Shown piece by piece: positions 22,093-29,049 of a stretch of 38,082 nt of DNA. The translations under genes and the position numbers were made by a program. This stretch comes from a virus, in the IMG/VR virus record IMGVR_UViG_3300044730_000332, positions 1 through 38,082 of that record; one strand, given 5' to 3'. Position 1 is the first letter of the stretch; the number at the start of each line of letters is the position of its first letter. The notes below the pieces were generated by a model, which worked only from the letters and a program-made list of their open reading frames with translations, had not been told where the DNA came from and did not search any database.

Positions 22093-22362
22093 ATGAAACG
22101 TTTCAATCCAGAAACAAAGACTTTCAAGGTCTTCAACGCACTCTACAATGGTGCAGCTCTTACAGCAGCTCAAGCTCGTAAAATGGGTGTAGGCAACCTG
22201 TCAGCAGAAGTCAGCCGCATCAAGCAGAATGGTTATGCTGTTTATGCTAACCAACGCACAGCAGGCAATGGCGTGACTGTCACAGAATACGTCATGGGCC
22301 AGCCAAGCCGTGAAATCGTTGCTCTAGGCTACAAGGCCAAGGCATTGGGCATCACTCTTTAA
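22093..22362 (+). CDS. Winged-helix/HTH-like small protein (89 aa)
   Basis: Seen: FKVFNALYNGAALTAAQARKMGVGNLSAEVSRIKQNGYAVYANQ, where a helix, TAAQARKMGVGNLSAEVSRIKQ (helix-turn-helix) and a hairpin wing follow in order. This is the layout of small phage winged-helix proteins that bind DNA. The leader (AAAGGAAAC) differs from the common GGAGCGA leader. The promoter has a strong palindrome, and the 3' UTR has the CCGATTCGCTCCCGG element and an excellent terminator. A regulator of early genes is a reasonable inference. Confidence 0.65.
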   Translation: MKRFNPETKTFKVFNALYNGAALTAAQARKMGVGNLSAEVSRIKQNGYAVYANQRTAGNGVTVTEYVMGQPSREIVALGYKAKALGITL

Positions 22363-22381
22363 TTAGGGTTTCAAAGACAAG

Positions 22382-22396
22382 CCGATTCGCTCCCGG
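22382..22396 (+). ncRNA. 3' UTR element CCGATTCGCTCCCGG, candidate sRNA seed
   Basis: Lies between the HTH-like gene and its terminator. GATTCGCTCC is the reverse complement of the leader motif GGAGCGAATC; 9 bases pair with the leader of the gene at 22653, and 7-8 with many others. A close copy (one change) stands at 29363. Seed plus terminator is the build of 3'-UTR-derived sRNAs. Confidence 0.4.
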
Positions 22397-22408
22397 GGCG
22401 TCTTTGGA

Positions 22409-22437
22409 GGGTGTTGTAGAAATACAACACCCTTTTT
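22409..22437 (+). terminator. Intrinsic terminator after the HTH-like gene
   Basis: Perfect 9-bp stem GGGTGTTGT/ACAACACCC followed by TTTTT. Confidence 0.92.
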
Positions 22438-22463
22438 CTTTGGCCGGCACTCTCCAAAAGAGG

Positions 22464-22492
22464 TTGACAGATTGGATACATAGTGCTATAAT
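22464..22492 (+). promoter_or_regulatory. Sigma70-like promoter of the 40-aa gene and the 209-aa gene
   Basis: TTGACA, 17-bp spacer ending TGC, TATAAT, then the common leader with AAGGAGCGA. Confidence 0.88.
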
Positions 22493-22520
22493 AGACACAT
22501 AGTAACAAGGAGCGACGCAA

Positions 22521-22643
22521 ATGGCATTTAATTACGAAAAATACTACGCAACACTTTTCCGTAAGCGTGGCTATTATCTAATCAACGGTGTTTGGTACTA
22601 CGATGCAGAAGGCAAGTACCAAGTATACGACACTTCACGCTAA
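22521..22643 (+). CDS. Tyr-rich mini-protein (40 aa)
   Basis: A very short gene with full signals: strong promoter, AAGGAGCGA 7 nt before the ATG, and a stop (TAAGGAGCGA) that overlaps the ribosome site of the next gene. The sequence MAFNYEKYYATLFRKRGYYLINGVWYYDAEGKYQVY has nine tyrosines and reads like one helix and two or three strands. Function unknown; it is likely translated with the 209-aa gene. Confidence 0.7.
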   Translation: MAFNYEKYYATLFRKRGYYLINGVWYYDAEGKYQVYDTSR

Positions 22644-22652
22644 GGAGCGAAT

Positions 22653-23282
22653 ATGCAATTCACAGCAGATCAAGTATGGGGTGCCGCGGTAGCTGCAGAT
22701 CGTATCAACGGGGGCTATCTCAAAGAGCCTGTATACGCTCAAAACCTAGATGTGATCGAGAAGCAGGCCAACAAGCAGATGGTCAAGGATTGGCTCCGCA
22801 GTAACACCTTCTCACTGATCACAGCTGCAGATATCGAAAGGGGTCGTGAGGTTCGCAACTACTTCAACGGCTTTCTACTCAAAGAGATCGCAGGCCAGAT
22901 CAACGACTTCGAACGTCAGGCCCTGAAGATCGCCCAAAAGGATGAGTTCACAGGGCGCGATATGTATGATTTCGCTGTGGTCTCATGCTTGCCAGCTGCT
23001 ATGCTGCGAGATCAATCCAAGAAAGAACTCACAACTGAGATCAGGTTCAGCACCCAGCTTGCTGCTGCTGTAGGTGATCGCATCCAGGGGGACATCGAAG
23101 TGGTCAAATGCTACTGGAACCAGAACTATGGCAAGTGGCGTGTCACGGCCCGTATGGGTGAGAGCTTTGTGGACTTTTGGGCTTCTGAGGAGTTCAAGGG
23201 CACAGTCAGCATCAAGGCCAAGGTCAAAGCCCAGCGTGGCGATAATACAACACAGTTGAATTATGTGAAAATCATAGGTTGA
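22653..23282 (+). CDS. Conserved phage protein (209 aa)
   Basis: GGAGCGAAT touches the ATG. The N-terminus is helical (MQFTADQVWGAAVAADRINGGYLKEP); the middle repeats charged helices (FNGFLLKEIAGQINDFERQALKIAQKDEFTGRDMYDFAVVS); the C-terminal part is beta-rich (VVKCYWNQNYGKWRVTARMGESFVDFWAS). It resembles an uncharacterised protein shared by large aquatic phages. No catalytic motif seen. The stop overlaps the next promoter. Confidence 0.72.
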   Translation: MQFTADQVWGAAVAADRINGGYLKEPVYAQNLDVIEKQANKQMVKDWLRSNTFSLITAADIERGREVRNYFNGFLLKEIAGQINDFERQALKIAQKDEFTGRDMYDFAVVSCLPAAMLRDQSKKELTTEIRFSTQLAAAVGDRIQGDIEVVKCYWNQNYGKWRVTARMGESFVDFWASEEFKGTVSIKAKVKAQRGDNTTQLNYVKIIG

Positions 23283-23307
23283 CAACTGAGCAGATTGGTG
23301 TTATACT
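23279..23307 (+). promoter_or_regulatory. Sigma70-like promoter of the MoxR gene
   Basis: TTGACA, 17-bp spacer ending TGT, TATACT. The leader, about 45 nt, is longer than usual here and lacks GGAGCGA. Confidence 0.85.
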
Positions 23308-23358
23308 TATGATACTGAGAGATTAATTGTTTTAACCGTTTTTAACTAGCGAGGTCTT

Positions 23359-24444
23359 ATGTCAAAGCAAACTGATATTTCCGTCCGTCAAGTAGGCCCT
23401 AAGGGTGCTATGAAGGCGATCCGTAAGGCGATTCAAACTCGTCGTCCTACATTCCTTTGGGGCCCTCCCGGTATTGGCAAGAGTGATGTTGTCAAGCAGA
23501 TCGGCGAGCAGGCAGGCCGTGAAGTGGTTGACGTTCGCCTAGCCCTGTGGGAACCCACAGACATCAAGGGTATCCCCTATTACAACGCTGATCAGGGCAA
23601 GATGGTCTGGGCTCCTCCCAGCGAACTGCCTACAGACCCAGAGTCTACTGCGATCATCTTCTTGGATGAGTTGAACTCTGCACCCCCAGCCGTGCAAGCC
23701 GCGGCCTATCAGTTGATCCTGAACCGTCGTGTAGGCACCTATGTATTGCCTAAGGGTGTTGACGTGGTCGCCGCTGGTAACCGCGAAGGTGACCGTGGTG
23801 TGACATATCGTATGCCAGCTCCGTTGGCTAACCGTTTCGTCCACTTGGAGATGAAGGTAGACTTTGATGACTTCCAAGACTGGGCTACGCTCAACAAGGT
23901 GCATCCAGAGGTCTTGGGTTATGTGGGTTTTGCCAAGCAAGACTTGTATGACTTTGATCCTAAGAGCCCTTCAAAGTCATTCGCAACTCCACGCTCTTGG
24001 GTGTTCGTCAGCGAACTCCTGCAGGACGATGACTGCGACAACGACACATTGGCTACCCTGATTGCGGGTGCCGTAGGCGATGGCTTGGCTACCAAGTTTA
24101 TGGCTCATCGTAAGATTGCAGGACGCTTGCCTAAGGCAGAGGACATCCTCAGCGGTAAGGTCAAGGACCTGCAGATCAAAGAAGTGTCAGCCATGTATTC
24201 ATTGACCGTGTCCTTGTGCTATGAGTTGAAAGACCAAGCAGAGAAGAAAGCCAAGGGCTGGGATGGTATGGCAGACTGCTTCTTCCGCTACATGATGGAC
24301 AATTTCCCAACTGAGTTGGTTGTGATGGGTGCCAAGACTGCACTTACCAATTATGACTTGCCTTTGGATGCAACGAAGATGAAATCCTTCGATGAGTTCC
24401 ACAAGCGTTTTGGTAAGTATGTTTTGAGTGCTATGGAGAATTAA
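23359..24444 (+). CDS. MoxR-type AAA ATPase (361 aa)
   Basis: Seen: Walker A GPPGIGKS (residues 35-42), the segment DVRLALWEPTDIKGIP with MVWAPPSELP typical of MoxR, Walker B IIFLDELN (Asp103, Glu104), sensor-1 VVAAGNREGD (Asn141) and MPAPLANRFVHLEM. MoxR ATPases work as hexameric chaperones with a VWA-domain partner, usually to insert metals or activate an enzyme. The next gene encodes just such a partner, so the two form a pair. The gene has GAGG before the ATG and is closed by a strong terminator. Length and motifs are complete; the target of the pair is unknown. Confidence 0.9.
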   Translation: MSKQTDISVRQVGPKGAMKAIRKAIQTRRPTFLWGPPGIGKSDVVKQIGEQAGREVVDVRLALWEPTDIKGIPYYNADQGKMVWAPPSELPTDPESTAIIFLDELNSAPPAVQAAAYQLILNRRVGTYVLPKGVDVVAAGNREGDRGVTYRMPAPLANRFVHLEMKVDFDDFQDWATLNKVHPEVLGYVGFAKQDLYDFDPKSPSKSFATPRSWVFVSELLQDDDCDNDTLATLIAGAVGDGLATKFMAHRKIAGRLPKAEDILSGKVKDLQIKEVSAMYSLTVSLCYELKDQAEKKAKGWDGMADCFFRYMMDNFPTELVVMGAKTALTNYDLPLDATKMKSFDEFHKRFGKYVLSAMEN

Positions 24445-24461
24445 GACCTCGCCCATAGCAA

Positions 24462-24499
24462 GGGCGGGAGCTTCTCAGAGTTGCCCGCCCACCTTTTTT
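24462..24499 (+). terminator. Intrinsic terminator after the MoxR gene
   Basis: Stem GGGCGGG/CCCGCCC (24462-24490) with a 15-nt loop, then TTTTTT. The pair is thus transcribed as two units, each with its own promoter. Confidence 0.85.
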
Positions 24500-24501
24500 G
24501 G

Positions 24502-24530
24502 TTGACAGGTGTGTAAATAGATGCTATAAT
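24502..24530 (+). promoter_or_regulatory. Sigma70-like promoter of the VWA/metallopeptidase gene
   Basis: TTGACA, 17-bp spacer ending TGC, TATAAT, then a leader with AAGGAGAGCGA. Confidence 0.9.
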
Positions 24531-24555
24531 ATACACATACTAAGGAGAGCGACAC

Positions 24556-25761
24556 ATGGACCCAATCGTAGAGAAACTAACAACTGCACGAGTAGGACTG
24601 CTACTCAAAGCGCCTTTCTTTGGCAACATGGCCACTCGTATGCGTTTGATCCAAAGCGACGACTGGTGCCCGACTGCGGCCACTAACGGTCGTGACTTTA
24701 TGTATAACACAGAGTTCGTTAAGAAGCTCAGTGTTAAGAAACTAGAGTTCCTCTTTGCACATGAGATCTGTCATGCTATCTTTGATCACTTTGGTCGTTG
24801 CGGTAGCAGAGATCGTATGCTGGCGAACATCGCACAAGACTACGCTGTCAACCAGATCCTTGTAGACGAACGCATTGGTGAGAAGATCACTGAAGTTAAG
24901 ATCTGCTATGATCCAAAGTATCGCGGCATGGCTTGGGAAGAGATCTACGATCAATTGTATGAGCAGGCAGAGAAGATCCCTATGGATCAATTGCTCAAGC
25001 AATTGGGCGATCTCTTAGACGAGCACATCAAAGAAGAAGAAGGTGCTGGTGCTGGCGGCGACAAGACCAAAGACGGCAAGGGCAAGCCTAGCCTTACCAA
25101 AGAAGAAGCAGAGAAGATCAAGCAAGAGGTCAAAGACGCAATGATCCAAAGTGCCGCGGCGGCAGGTGCAGGCAAGACTCCTGCAGGCATCATGCGTATG
25201 ATCAAGAACATGACTGAGCCCAAGATGGACTGGCGTCAGTTGGTGCAACAAGAGATCCAAAGCATTGTTCGCAACGACTACTCCTTCCAGCGTGTGAATC
25301 GCAAGAGTATGCACAGTGGTGCGGTGCTTCCGGGCATGAAAGAAGCAACTACCATTGACGTGGCTATCAGCATTGATATGTCAGGATCTATTGGTGACGA
25401 AGATGCAACTGCATTCTTGAGCGAGATCAAAGGCATCATGGATCAGTATGAGGACTTCCGCATTAACTTGTGGTGCTTTGACACAGACATCTACAACTGG
25501 AAGACCATCACACACGACGAAGGTCACGAGTTGGAAGAGTATGAGCCACAGGGTGGCGGTGGCACAGACTTTGAAGTCAATTGGACATTCATGGAAGAGA
25601 ACGGTATCCAGCCCAAGAAGTTCATTATGTTCACAGACGGCTACCCATGCGGTGGTTGGGGTGACGAGGACTACTGCGATACAATCTTTATCGTCAAAGG
25701 CAATACACAGGCCAACGCACCGTTTGGTCAGACTGTGATCTATGAGAAGGAGACTGCATGA
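24556..25761 (+). CDS. Metallopeptidase-like plus VWA domain protein (DUF2201 type, 401 aa)
   Basis: Residues 1-135: predicted metallopeptidase domain with HEICH (His69, Glu70, His73), the HExxH zinc motif. Residues 135-205: charged linker with a Gly/Lys-rich hinge. Residues 265-401: von Willebrand A domain with MIDAS motif DMSGS (Asp274, Ser276, Ser278), GGGTDF (Thr337, Asp338) and FTDGYP (Asp361). This two-domain layout is the VWA partner found beside MoxR ATPases in bacteria. All metal-binding residues are present. Together with the MoxR protein it may unfold, cut or activate a host or phage protein; no target is visible. It overlaps a 22-codon frame by ATGA. Confidence 0.9.
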   Translation: MDPIVEKLTTARVGLLLKAPFFGNMATRMRLIQSDDWCPTAATNGRDFMYNTEFVKKLSVKKLEFLFAHEICHAIFDHFGRCGSRDRMLANIAQDYAVNQILVDERIGEKITEVKICYDPKYRGMAWEEIYDQLYEQAEKIPMDQLLKQLGDLLDEHIKEEEGAGAGGDKTKDGKGKPSLTKEEAEKIKQEVKDAMIQSAAAAGAGKTPAGIMRMIKNMTEPKMDWRQLVQQEIQSIVRNDYSFQRVNRKSMHSGAVLPGMKEATTIDVAISIDMSGSIGDEDATAFLSEIKGIMDQYEDFRINLWCFDTDIYNWKTITHDEGHELEEYEPQGGGGTDFEVNWTFMEENGIQPKKFIMFTDGYPCGGWGDEDYCDTIFIVKGNTQANAPFGQTVIYEKETA

Positions 25762-25826
25762 GCCCTACCACACCTAGGTTCCCTAACGATCCTATGGACT
25801 ATGATCTACCACCACACTCAGACTGA
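25758..25826 (+). CDS. Possible 22-aa peptide
   Basis: ATG overlaps the VWA stop (ATGA) and reads MSPTTPRFPNDPMDYDLPPHSD. The only support is translational coupling and a plausible acidic, Pro-rich composition; it may be a chance frame. Confidence 0.3.
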   Translation: MSPTTPRFPNDPMDYDLPPHSD

Positions 25827-25856
25827 AGTGCCAGGGGTTGTGGCACAAATGCCACA

Positions 25857-25867
25857 GGCCCCGCTGC
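25857..25867 (+). repeat. GGCCCCGCTGC short repeat, copy 4
   Basis: Here the repeat forms the right side of a hairpin: GGGG, then TGGC/GCCA, then GCCCC (about 25834-25862). Confidence 0.6.
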
Positions 25868-25891
25868 TTACGTGTGCGTGTAATCTAGGTC

Positions 25892-25920
25892 TTGACATCT
25901 AGGCAGATTGGTGTTATAAT
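25892..25920 (+). promoter_or_regulatory. Sigma70-like promoter of the four-gene operon at 25950
   Basis: TTGACA, 17-bp spacer ending TGT, TATAAT, then a leader with AAGGAGCGG. Confidence 0.9.
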
Positions 25921-25949
25921 ATAGACATATTAACAAGGAAGGAGCGGTA

Positions 25950-26099
25950 ATGATAGAACTGTTGTTAGCTTTTATAGCAGGCATGATCGTAATGGACTTC
26001 ATGTATGCTTGGCGCATGGGGATTCCACAGATGTTGTGGTATCGTTTCAAACATCGCAATGATCCTAAACCTAACTTTCGTGAATGGAGAGAAGACTAA
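25950..26099 (+). CDS. Small membrane protein (49 aa)
   Basis: GGAGCGG lies 3 nt before the ATG. One hydrophobic segment (MIELLLAFIAGMIVMDFMYAW) is followed by a basic cytoplasmic-type tail (WYRFKHRNDPKPNFREWRED). Its stop shares bases with the next ATG (TAATG). The LLAFIAGM core resembles the start of the next product (ILAFIAGM), so the two may be related. Function unknown. Confidence 0.65.
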   Translation: MIELLLAFIAGMIVMDFMYAWRMGIPQMLWYRFKHRNDPKPNFREWRED

Positions 26100-26224
26100 T
26101 GAAAATCATTTTGGCATTCATCGCTGGTATGTTCGTGGCCACAGTGGGAATCTCTGGTGTAGCATCTGCTGTAGATAAGGCCGTTGGTAAAACTCAAGAA
26201 GTAATGAAGGAGACTGTTAAATGA
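26099..26224 (+). CDS. Small membrane-anchored protein (41 aa)
   Basis: MKIILAFIAGMFVATVGISGVAS is a membrane anchor or signal sequence, followed by a short charged helix (VDKAVGKTQEVMKETVK). It has TAATG with the gene before and ATGA with the gene after. Tiny proteins of this build are common in T4-like phages. Function unknown. Confidence 0.65.
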   Translation: MKIILAFIAGMFVATVGISGVASAVDKAVGKTQEVMKETVK

Positions 26225-26400
26225 GCGCAATGAGTAATCTGGATTACGATATCCAAGAACTATACATCGAAGGCCACAGTGCCAAGATGATCGCTGCTTT
26301 GTTAGAGTGCCCTGTAGAGCTAGTCTTAGGTGCACTTGAGACCATGGGGGTTAAGGATGTAGAGGACGAAGAGATCTATAGTCCCTACCAAGGAGCATGA
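26221..26400 (+). CDS. Small HTH-like protein (59 aa)
   Basis: NLDYDIQELYIEGHSAKMIAALLECPVELVLGALETMGV has the helix-turn-helix rhythm of small phage proteins with a YDIQELYIEG start (a resolvase-like HTH). It is bounded by ATGA overlaps on both sides. It could bind DNA, or serve as a small adaptor; not shown. Confidence 0.65.
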   Translation: MSAMSNLDYDIQELYIEGHSAKMIAALLECPVELVLGALETMGVKDVEDEEIYSPYQGA

Positions 26401-26720
26401 GTAGATTAGAATACCTAGCAAGGCCCTTAGTGGCCTTTGATCCTTACAACAAAGATCACAGACGATACTACGCAGAGTTCCTAGAAAGTGGCGGTTGGGG
26501 TTCATGCCCTGTGCGTTTTATCTGCCCCGAGGACTCGGGCAGTGACCTTACTGTTATGATCAAGAACAGCTTGATCTACTTTTACATTGAACGTGAGTTT
26601 GGTGGTGGGAAGCTGGCTAAAGCACGATCAGCTGACCTCAAGGAGCAGGCAGACCGCAGGTACAAGGAAGCGGGACAACTGCGCAAAGAGGCACAGGCTC
26701 TGATGAAACCCAGGCGCTAA
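26397..26720 (+). CDS. Conserved phage protein (107 aa)
   Basis: Starts within the previous stop (ATGA), with AAGGAG just upstream. The sequence LVAFDPYNKDHRRYYAEFLESGGWGSCPVRFICPE is followed by MIKNSLIYFYIEREFGG and a highly charged helical tail (KEQADRRYKEAGQLRKEAQALM). It looks like a cytoplasmic protein of a phage-only family; no function known to me. Last gene of the operon. Confidence 0.68.
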   Translation: MSRLEYLARPLVAFDPYNKDHRRYYAEFLESGGWGSCPVRFICPEDSGSDLTVMIKNSLIYFYIEREFGGGKLAKARSADLKEQADRRYKEAGQLRKEAQALMKPRR

Positions 26721-26739
26721 TAGGGTCTTTCCAAAGTGG

Positions 26740-26768
26740 TTGACAATGTGATAAATTCTTGTTATACT
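26740..26768 (+). promoter_or_regulatory. Sigma70-like promoter of the 185-aa gene
   Basis: TTGACA, 17-bp spacer ending TGT, TATACT; leader with TTAGGAA. Confidence 0.87.
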
Positions 26769-26797
26769 ATGTGCATAGTAAGAAATTAGGAACACAA

Positions 26798-27355
26798 ATG
26801 CACACACTGATCCAAGCTATCCAACAAGTCCTTCCTGCAGTAGTCAAAGAGATCAACGAGGTTAGGATTCCGGCGCTCGAAGCAGCATGGGGTAGGACAT
26901 TCCAGGCTGAGATGGCTAACGAGAACCAAGTGACCGTTGAGATCGCCAAGAACTATGCCCGTCCAGTTAACAACACCTTCCTACGTCACATTCAAGCAGT
27001 CCTACCTAGCTTCACTGAGCATACCACAGACGGTAGTGACTATGAGTTGAACGGTGTGTTGATTGAAGACAAGAACAGCTTCTCAGAGGGCAATGGTTGG
27101 GTAGGCAATGGCTTTCAAAAGACTCCTATGCACCTGCTGAAGAAGTTTAAGGTAGATGCTAACGGTCGTATCACTCATGCGTTCATTGCATTGGTAGACT
27201 TGAGCAAATGCCAAAGCGGCTGGTCAGCTAAGACAGTCAACACCAACCGCTCAGTGATTGCTTTTGAGTTGGCAGACGAAGCACACATCCAGATTGTGTG
27301 TGGCACATTGAAGAAGAACAAGAAGTATATTAAACCTATTATGAAGGCGGTATGA
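26798..27355 (+). CDS. Hypothetical protein, possible PD-(D/E)XK nuclease fold (185 aa)
   Basis: The start is set by TTAGGAACACAAATG; the frame upstream runs into the promoter. The N-terminal helices end in VNNTFLRHIQAVLPSF. Then SDYELNGVLIEDKNSFSEGNGWVGNGF shows a strand-Asp-strand-ExK arrangement (Asp of SDYE, then EDK), the core of PD-(D/E)XK nucleases, followed by HAFIALVDLSKCQSGW and FELADEAHIQIVCGTLKKNKK. Restriction-enzyme-like folds often look this way, so a nuclease is possible, but the match is short and no partner methylase is adjacent. Confidence 0.5.
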   Translation: MHTLIQAIQQVLPAVVKEINEVRIPALEAAWGRTFQAEMANENQVTVEIAKNYARPVNNTFLRHIQAVLPSFTEHTTDGSDYELNGVLIEDKNSFSEGNGWVGNGFQKTPMHLLKKFKVDANGRITHAFIALVDLSKCQSGWSAKTVNTNRSVIAFELADEAHIQIVCGTLKKNKKYIKPIMKAV

Positions 27356-27361
27356 TTTTGG

Positions 27362-27390
27362 TTGACAATTTAGTTGATTGATGTTATACT
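27362..27390 (+). promoter_or_regulatory. Sigma70-like promoter of the 88-aa gene
   Basis: TTGACA, 17-bp spacer ending TGT, TATACT, then a leader with AAGGAGCGAA. Confidence 0.9.
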
Positions 27391-27419
27391 ATAGGTATAG
27401 TGAATAACAAGGAGCGAAG

Positions 27420-27686
27420 ATGTATATCAAACTAGAGTCTGACACAGAACAAGAGCGTATCATAAAGATCCTCAAGGGGTGGCAATTCGATCGCAAGCAA
27501 CACGGTTGCCTGTTTGATCGTGGCAGTGCCGATTCCTACTACGGTCGATCACGTGATCCACACTACGGCGGTGTGGGAGGCGACTCAGGTCTGCGTGTTG
27601 ATCAGTTGTCTGAGGAAGAAGTAGCAGAGTATCAAAGAGGCTACACCCACAACGAACTCTACGGTGATAAGAAAGACTACCGATGA
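27420..27686 (+). CDS. Conserved phage protein (88 aa)
   Basis: GGAGCGAAG is directly before the ATG. The middle, GCLFDRGSADSYYGRSRDPHYGG, and the end, EEEVAEYQRGYTHNELYGDKKDY, form a pattern present in many large phages (RGSADSYYGR...DPHY...GDKKDY). It is a cytoplasmic, Tyr/Gly-rich small protein of unknown role. The next gene starts in its stop (ATGA). Confidence 0.78.
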   Translation: MYIKLESDTEQERIIKILKGWQFDRKQHGCLFDRGSADSYYGRSRDPHYGGVGGDSGLRVDQLSEEEVAEYQRGYTHNELYGDKKDYR

Positions 27687-27913
27687 AGAAGTTCACATTT
27701 TGGCGCAATGCCATCATATCGGAAATCTACGTGGTCGACGCAGCAACTGAAGAAGAAGCACGTGAGCAGCTTCAGGCAGGGGAAGTGGAAGTGTTCTCCG
27801 AAGAGTGGATGGATTGGGCCACAGACGATTTCGAGCTTGAGCACGTGGAGATCATCGATCCTTTGTACCGTATGGTTAAAGACTACGAATCGGTTGACAA
27901 ATTGAGCAACTGA
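27683..27913 (+). CDS. Small acidic protein (76 aa)
   Basis: Coupled by ATGA to the 88-aa gene. The sequence MKKFTFWRNAIISEIYVVDAATEEEAREQLQ is a strand-strand-helix start typical of small phage proteins with a ferredoxin-like half-fold; the rest is very acidic. Its 3' end contains the -35 of the next promoter. Function unknown. Confidence 0.68.
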   Translation: MKKFTFWRNAIISEIYVVDAATEEEAREQLQAGEVEVFSEEWMDWATDDFELEHVEIIDPLYRMVKDYESVDKLSN

Positions 27914-27922
27914 TGCTATAAT
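27894..27922 (+). promoter_or_regulatory. Sigma70-like promoter of the 69-aa gene and Api92-like gene
   Basis: TTGACA, 17-bp spacer ending TGC, TATAAT, then a leader with AAGGAGAGCGG. The -35 lies within the coding end of the 76-aa gene. Confidence 0.9.
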
Positions 27923-27945
27923 ATACACATACTAAGGAGAGCGGA

Positions 27946-28155
27946 ATGGGTTATAAGACATTTGAAGTTGATACAATGCGTGACAAGTATGGTCCTCGCC
28001 CAGGTCTCGAAGGCCCATTCAACTTCCTTGGTAGGGTTTTGTATTACGATCCCAAAGAGGGCAAGTATTGGGATCCCCGCACAGACTTCTATGTTGAGCA
28101 GAGTGAGATGGACACACTCAACCGGAACCTGCAGAATCTTTTAACAACATCTTAA
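27946..28155 (+). CDS. Hypothetical small protein (69 aa)
   Basis: GGAGAGCGGA lies at the ATG. The sequence MGYKTFEVDTMRDKYGPRPGLEGPFNFLGRVLYYDPKEGKYWDPRTDFYV suggests a strand-rich small domain with a C-terminal helix. No family recognised. It is followed after 9 nt by the Api92-like gene, with AAGGAGCGA between. Confidence 0.62.
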   Translation: MGYKTFEVDTMRDKYGPRPGLEGPFNFLGRVLYYDPKEGKYWDPRTDFYVEQSEMDTLNRNLQNLLTTS

Positions 28156-28164
28156 GGAGCGACG

Positions 28165-28785
28165 ATGCCTAATTGGTGCAATAACAATCTAACACTGGAA
28201 CACGAAGACCCAGCAATGATCACTCGTGCCGCGGATGCACTGTTGCGTGGGGAGTTCTTGAATGAGTTCATTCCAGTGCCAGCGGATCTGCAGATCGTTG
28301 CGGGACGCTTGGGTGACGGTGACGAGCAGAGAGAACTGGAACGCAAGACCGCTGAGAATCTAGAGAAATACGGTTATGGCAACTGGTATGACTTCTGCGT
28401 AGGCGAGTGGGGAACCAAATGGGATGTAGGCTGTGAAGGAAGCACTGATGTGCATCCAGATGGCAAGATGCTACACACCTACTTTGATTCAGCCTGGGCT
28501 CCCCCTGTGAATGCCTATGTGAAGTTGGAAGAGTTGGGCTTCAAGGTCAACGCCATGTATTACGAATCAGGCATGTGCTACGCTGGTGCCTACGGTGATG
28601 GCAATGATGAAGAGATCAGCCTCGAAGGCATGAGTGCCGATGATATCGAACAGCACTATCCAGAGATCAACGAGGCTTTTGGTATCGCAGAAAGCATCCG
28701 TGAATACGAGGCTGAGAACGAAGAAGAGCTCACTGCTTGGATCAAAGATGGCGCTGAGAAAAAAGCTCAGTTGATTGCAGAATGA
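28165..28785 (+). CDS. Api92-like ferredoxin-fold protein (206 aa)
   Basis: The opening MPNWCNNNLTLEH, the FLNEFIPVPADL segment and GNWYDFCVGEWGTKWDVGC form the signature of the Api92-like family (named for a gene of the aphid-symbiont phage APSE), with a ferredoxin-like domain. The N-terminal WCNN and later Trp/Cys residues are conserved in the family, whose role is unknown. The C-terminal third is acidic and helical. GGAGCGACG precedes the ATG, and the end overlaps the next gene by ATGA. Such proteins occur on phages and plasmids. Confidence 0.8.
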   Translation: MPNWCNNNLTLEHEDPAMITRAADALLRGEFLNEFIPVPADLQIVAGRLGDGDEQRELERKTAENLEKYGYGNWYDFCVGEWGTKWDVGCEGSTDVHPDGKMLHTYFDSAWAPPVNAYVKLEELGFKVNAMYYESGMCYAGAYGDGNDEEISLEGMSADDIEQHYPEINEAFGIAESIREYEAENEEELTAWIKDGAEKKAQLIAE

Positions 28786-28961
28786 GTCGAGAGTATAAGT
28801 TTATATTCAACGTGGTTTGTGCTGGGAACGGCACACCCGATATGGCTAGGGTCGAAGAAATGATCGACCTTAGCATGCAGGATCTGGTCTTTGACGATGA
28901 GTTCATCACCGCCCTTGACGAGAAAGAGAGTGTCACTATTCAGGTTAATTTGGTAAAATGA
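28782..28961 (+). CDS. Small acidic protein (59 aa)
   Basis: Starts in the stop of the Api92-like gene (ATGA). MSREYKFIFNVVCAGNGTPDMARVEEMIDLSMQDLVFDDEFITALDEKESVTIQVNLV reads as strand-helix-strand, a plausible small fold. The gene is too short to recognise; it is translationally coupled, which supports it. Confidence 0.65.
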   Translation: MSREYKFIFNVVCAGNGTPDMARVEEMIDLSMQDLVFDDEFITALDEKESVTIQVNLVK

Positions 28962-28965
28962 ATGG

Positions 28966-28994
28966 TTGACTGTTTGAATTTGGTATGCTATACT
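28966..28994 (+). promoter_or_regulatory. Sigma70-like promoter of the 103-aa gene
   Basis: TTGACT, 17-bp spacer ending TGC, TATACT. The leader is about 50 nt with AAAGAGG and lacks GGAGCGA. Confidence 0.85.
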
Positions 28995-29049
28995 AATAAC
29001 ATGCTGAATGATTGGCATATTTTTAACACACACAGAAAGAGGTAACATC

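Noticed and set aside
24514-24519. TAAATA in the spacer of the VWA gene promoter
   Set aside because: It lies between the -35 and -10, no gene starts behind it at the right frame, and the sigma70 promoter explains the site.
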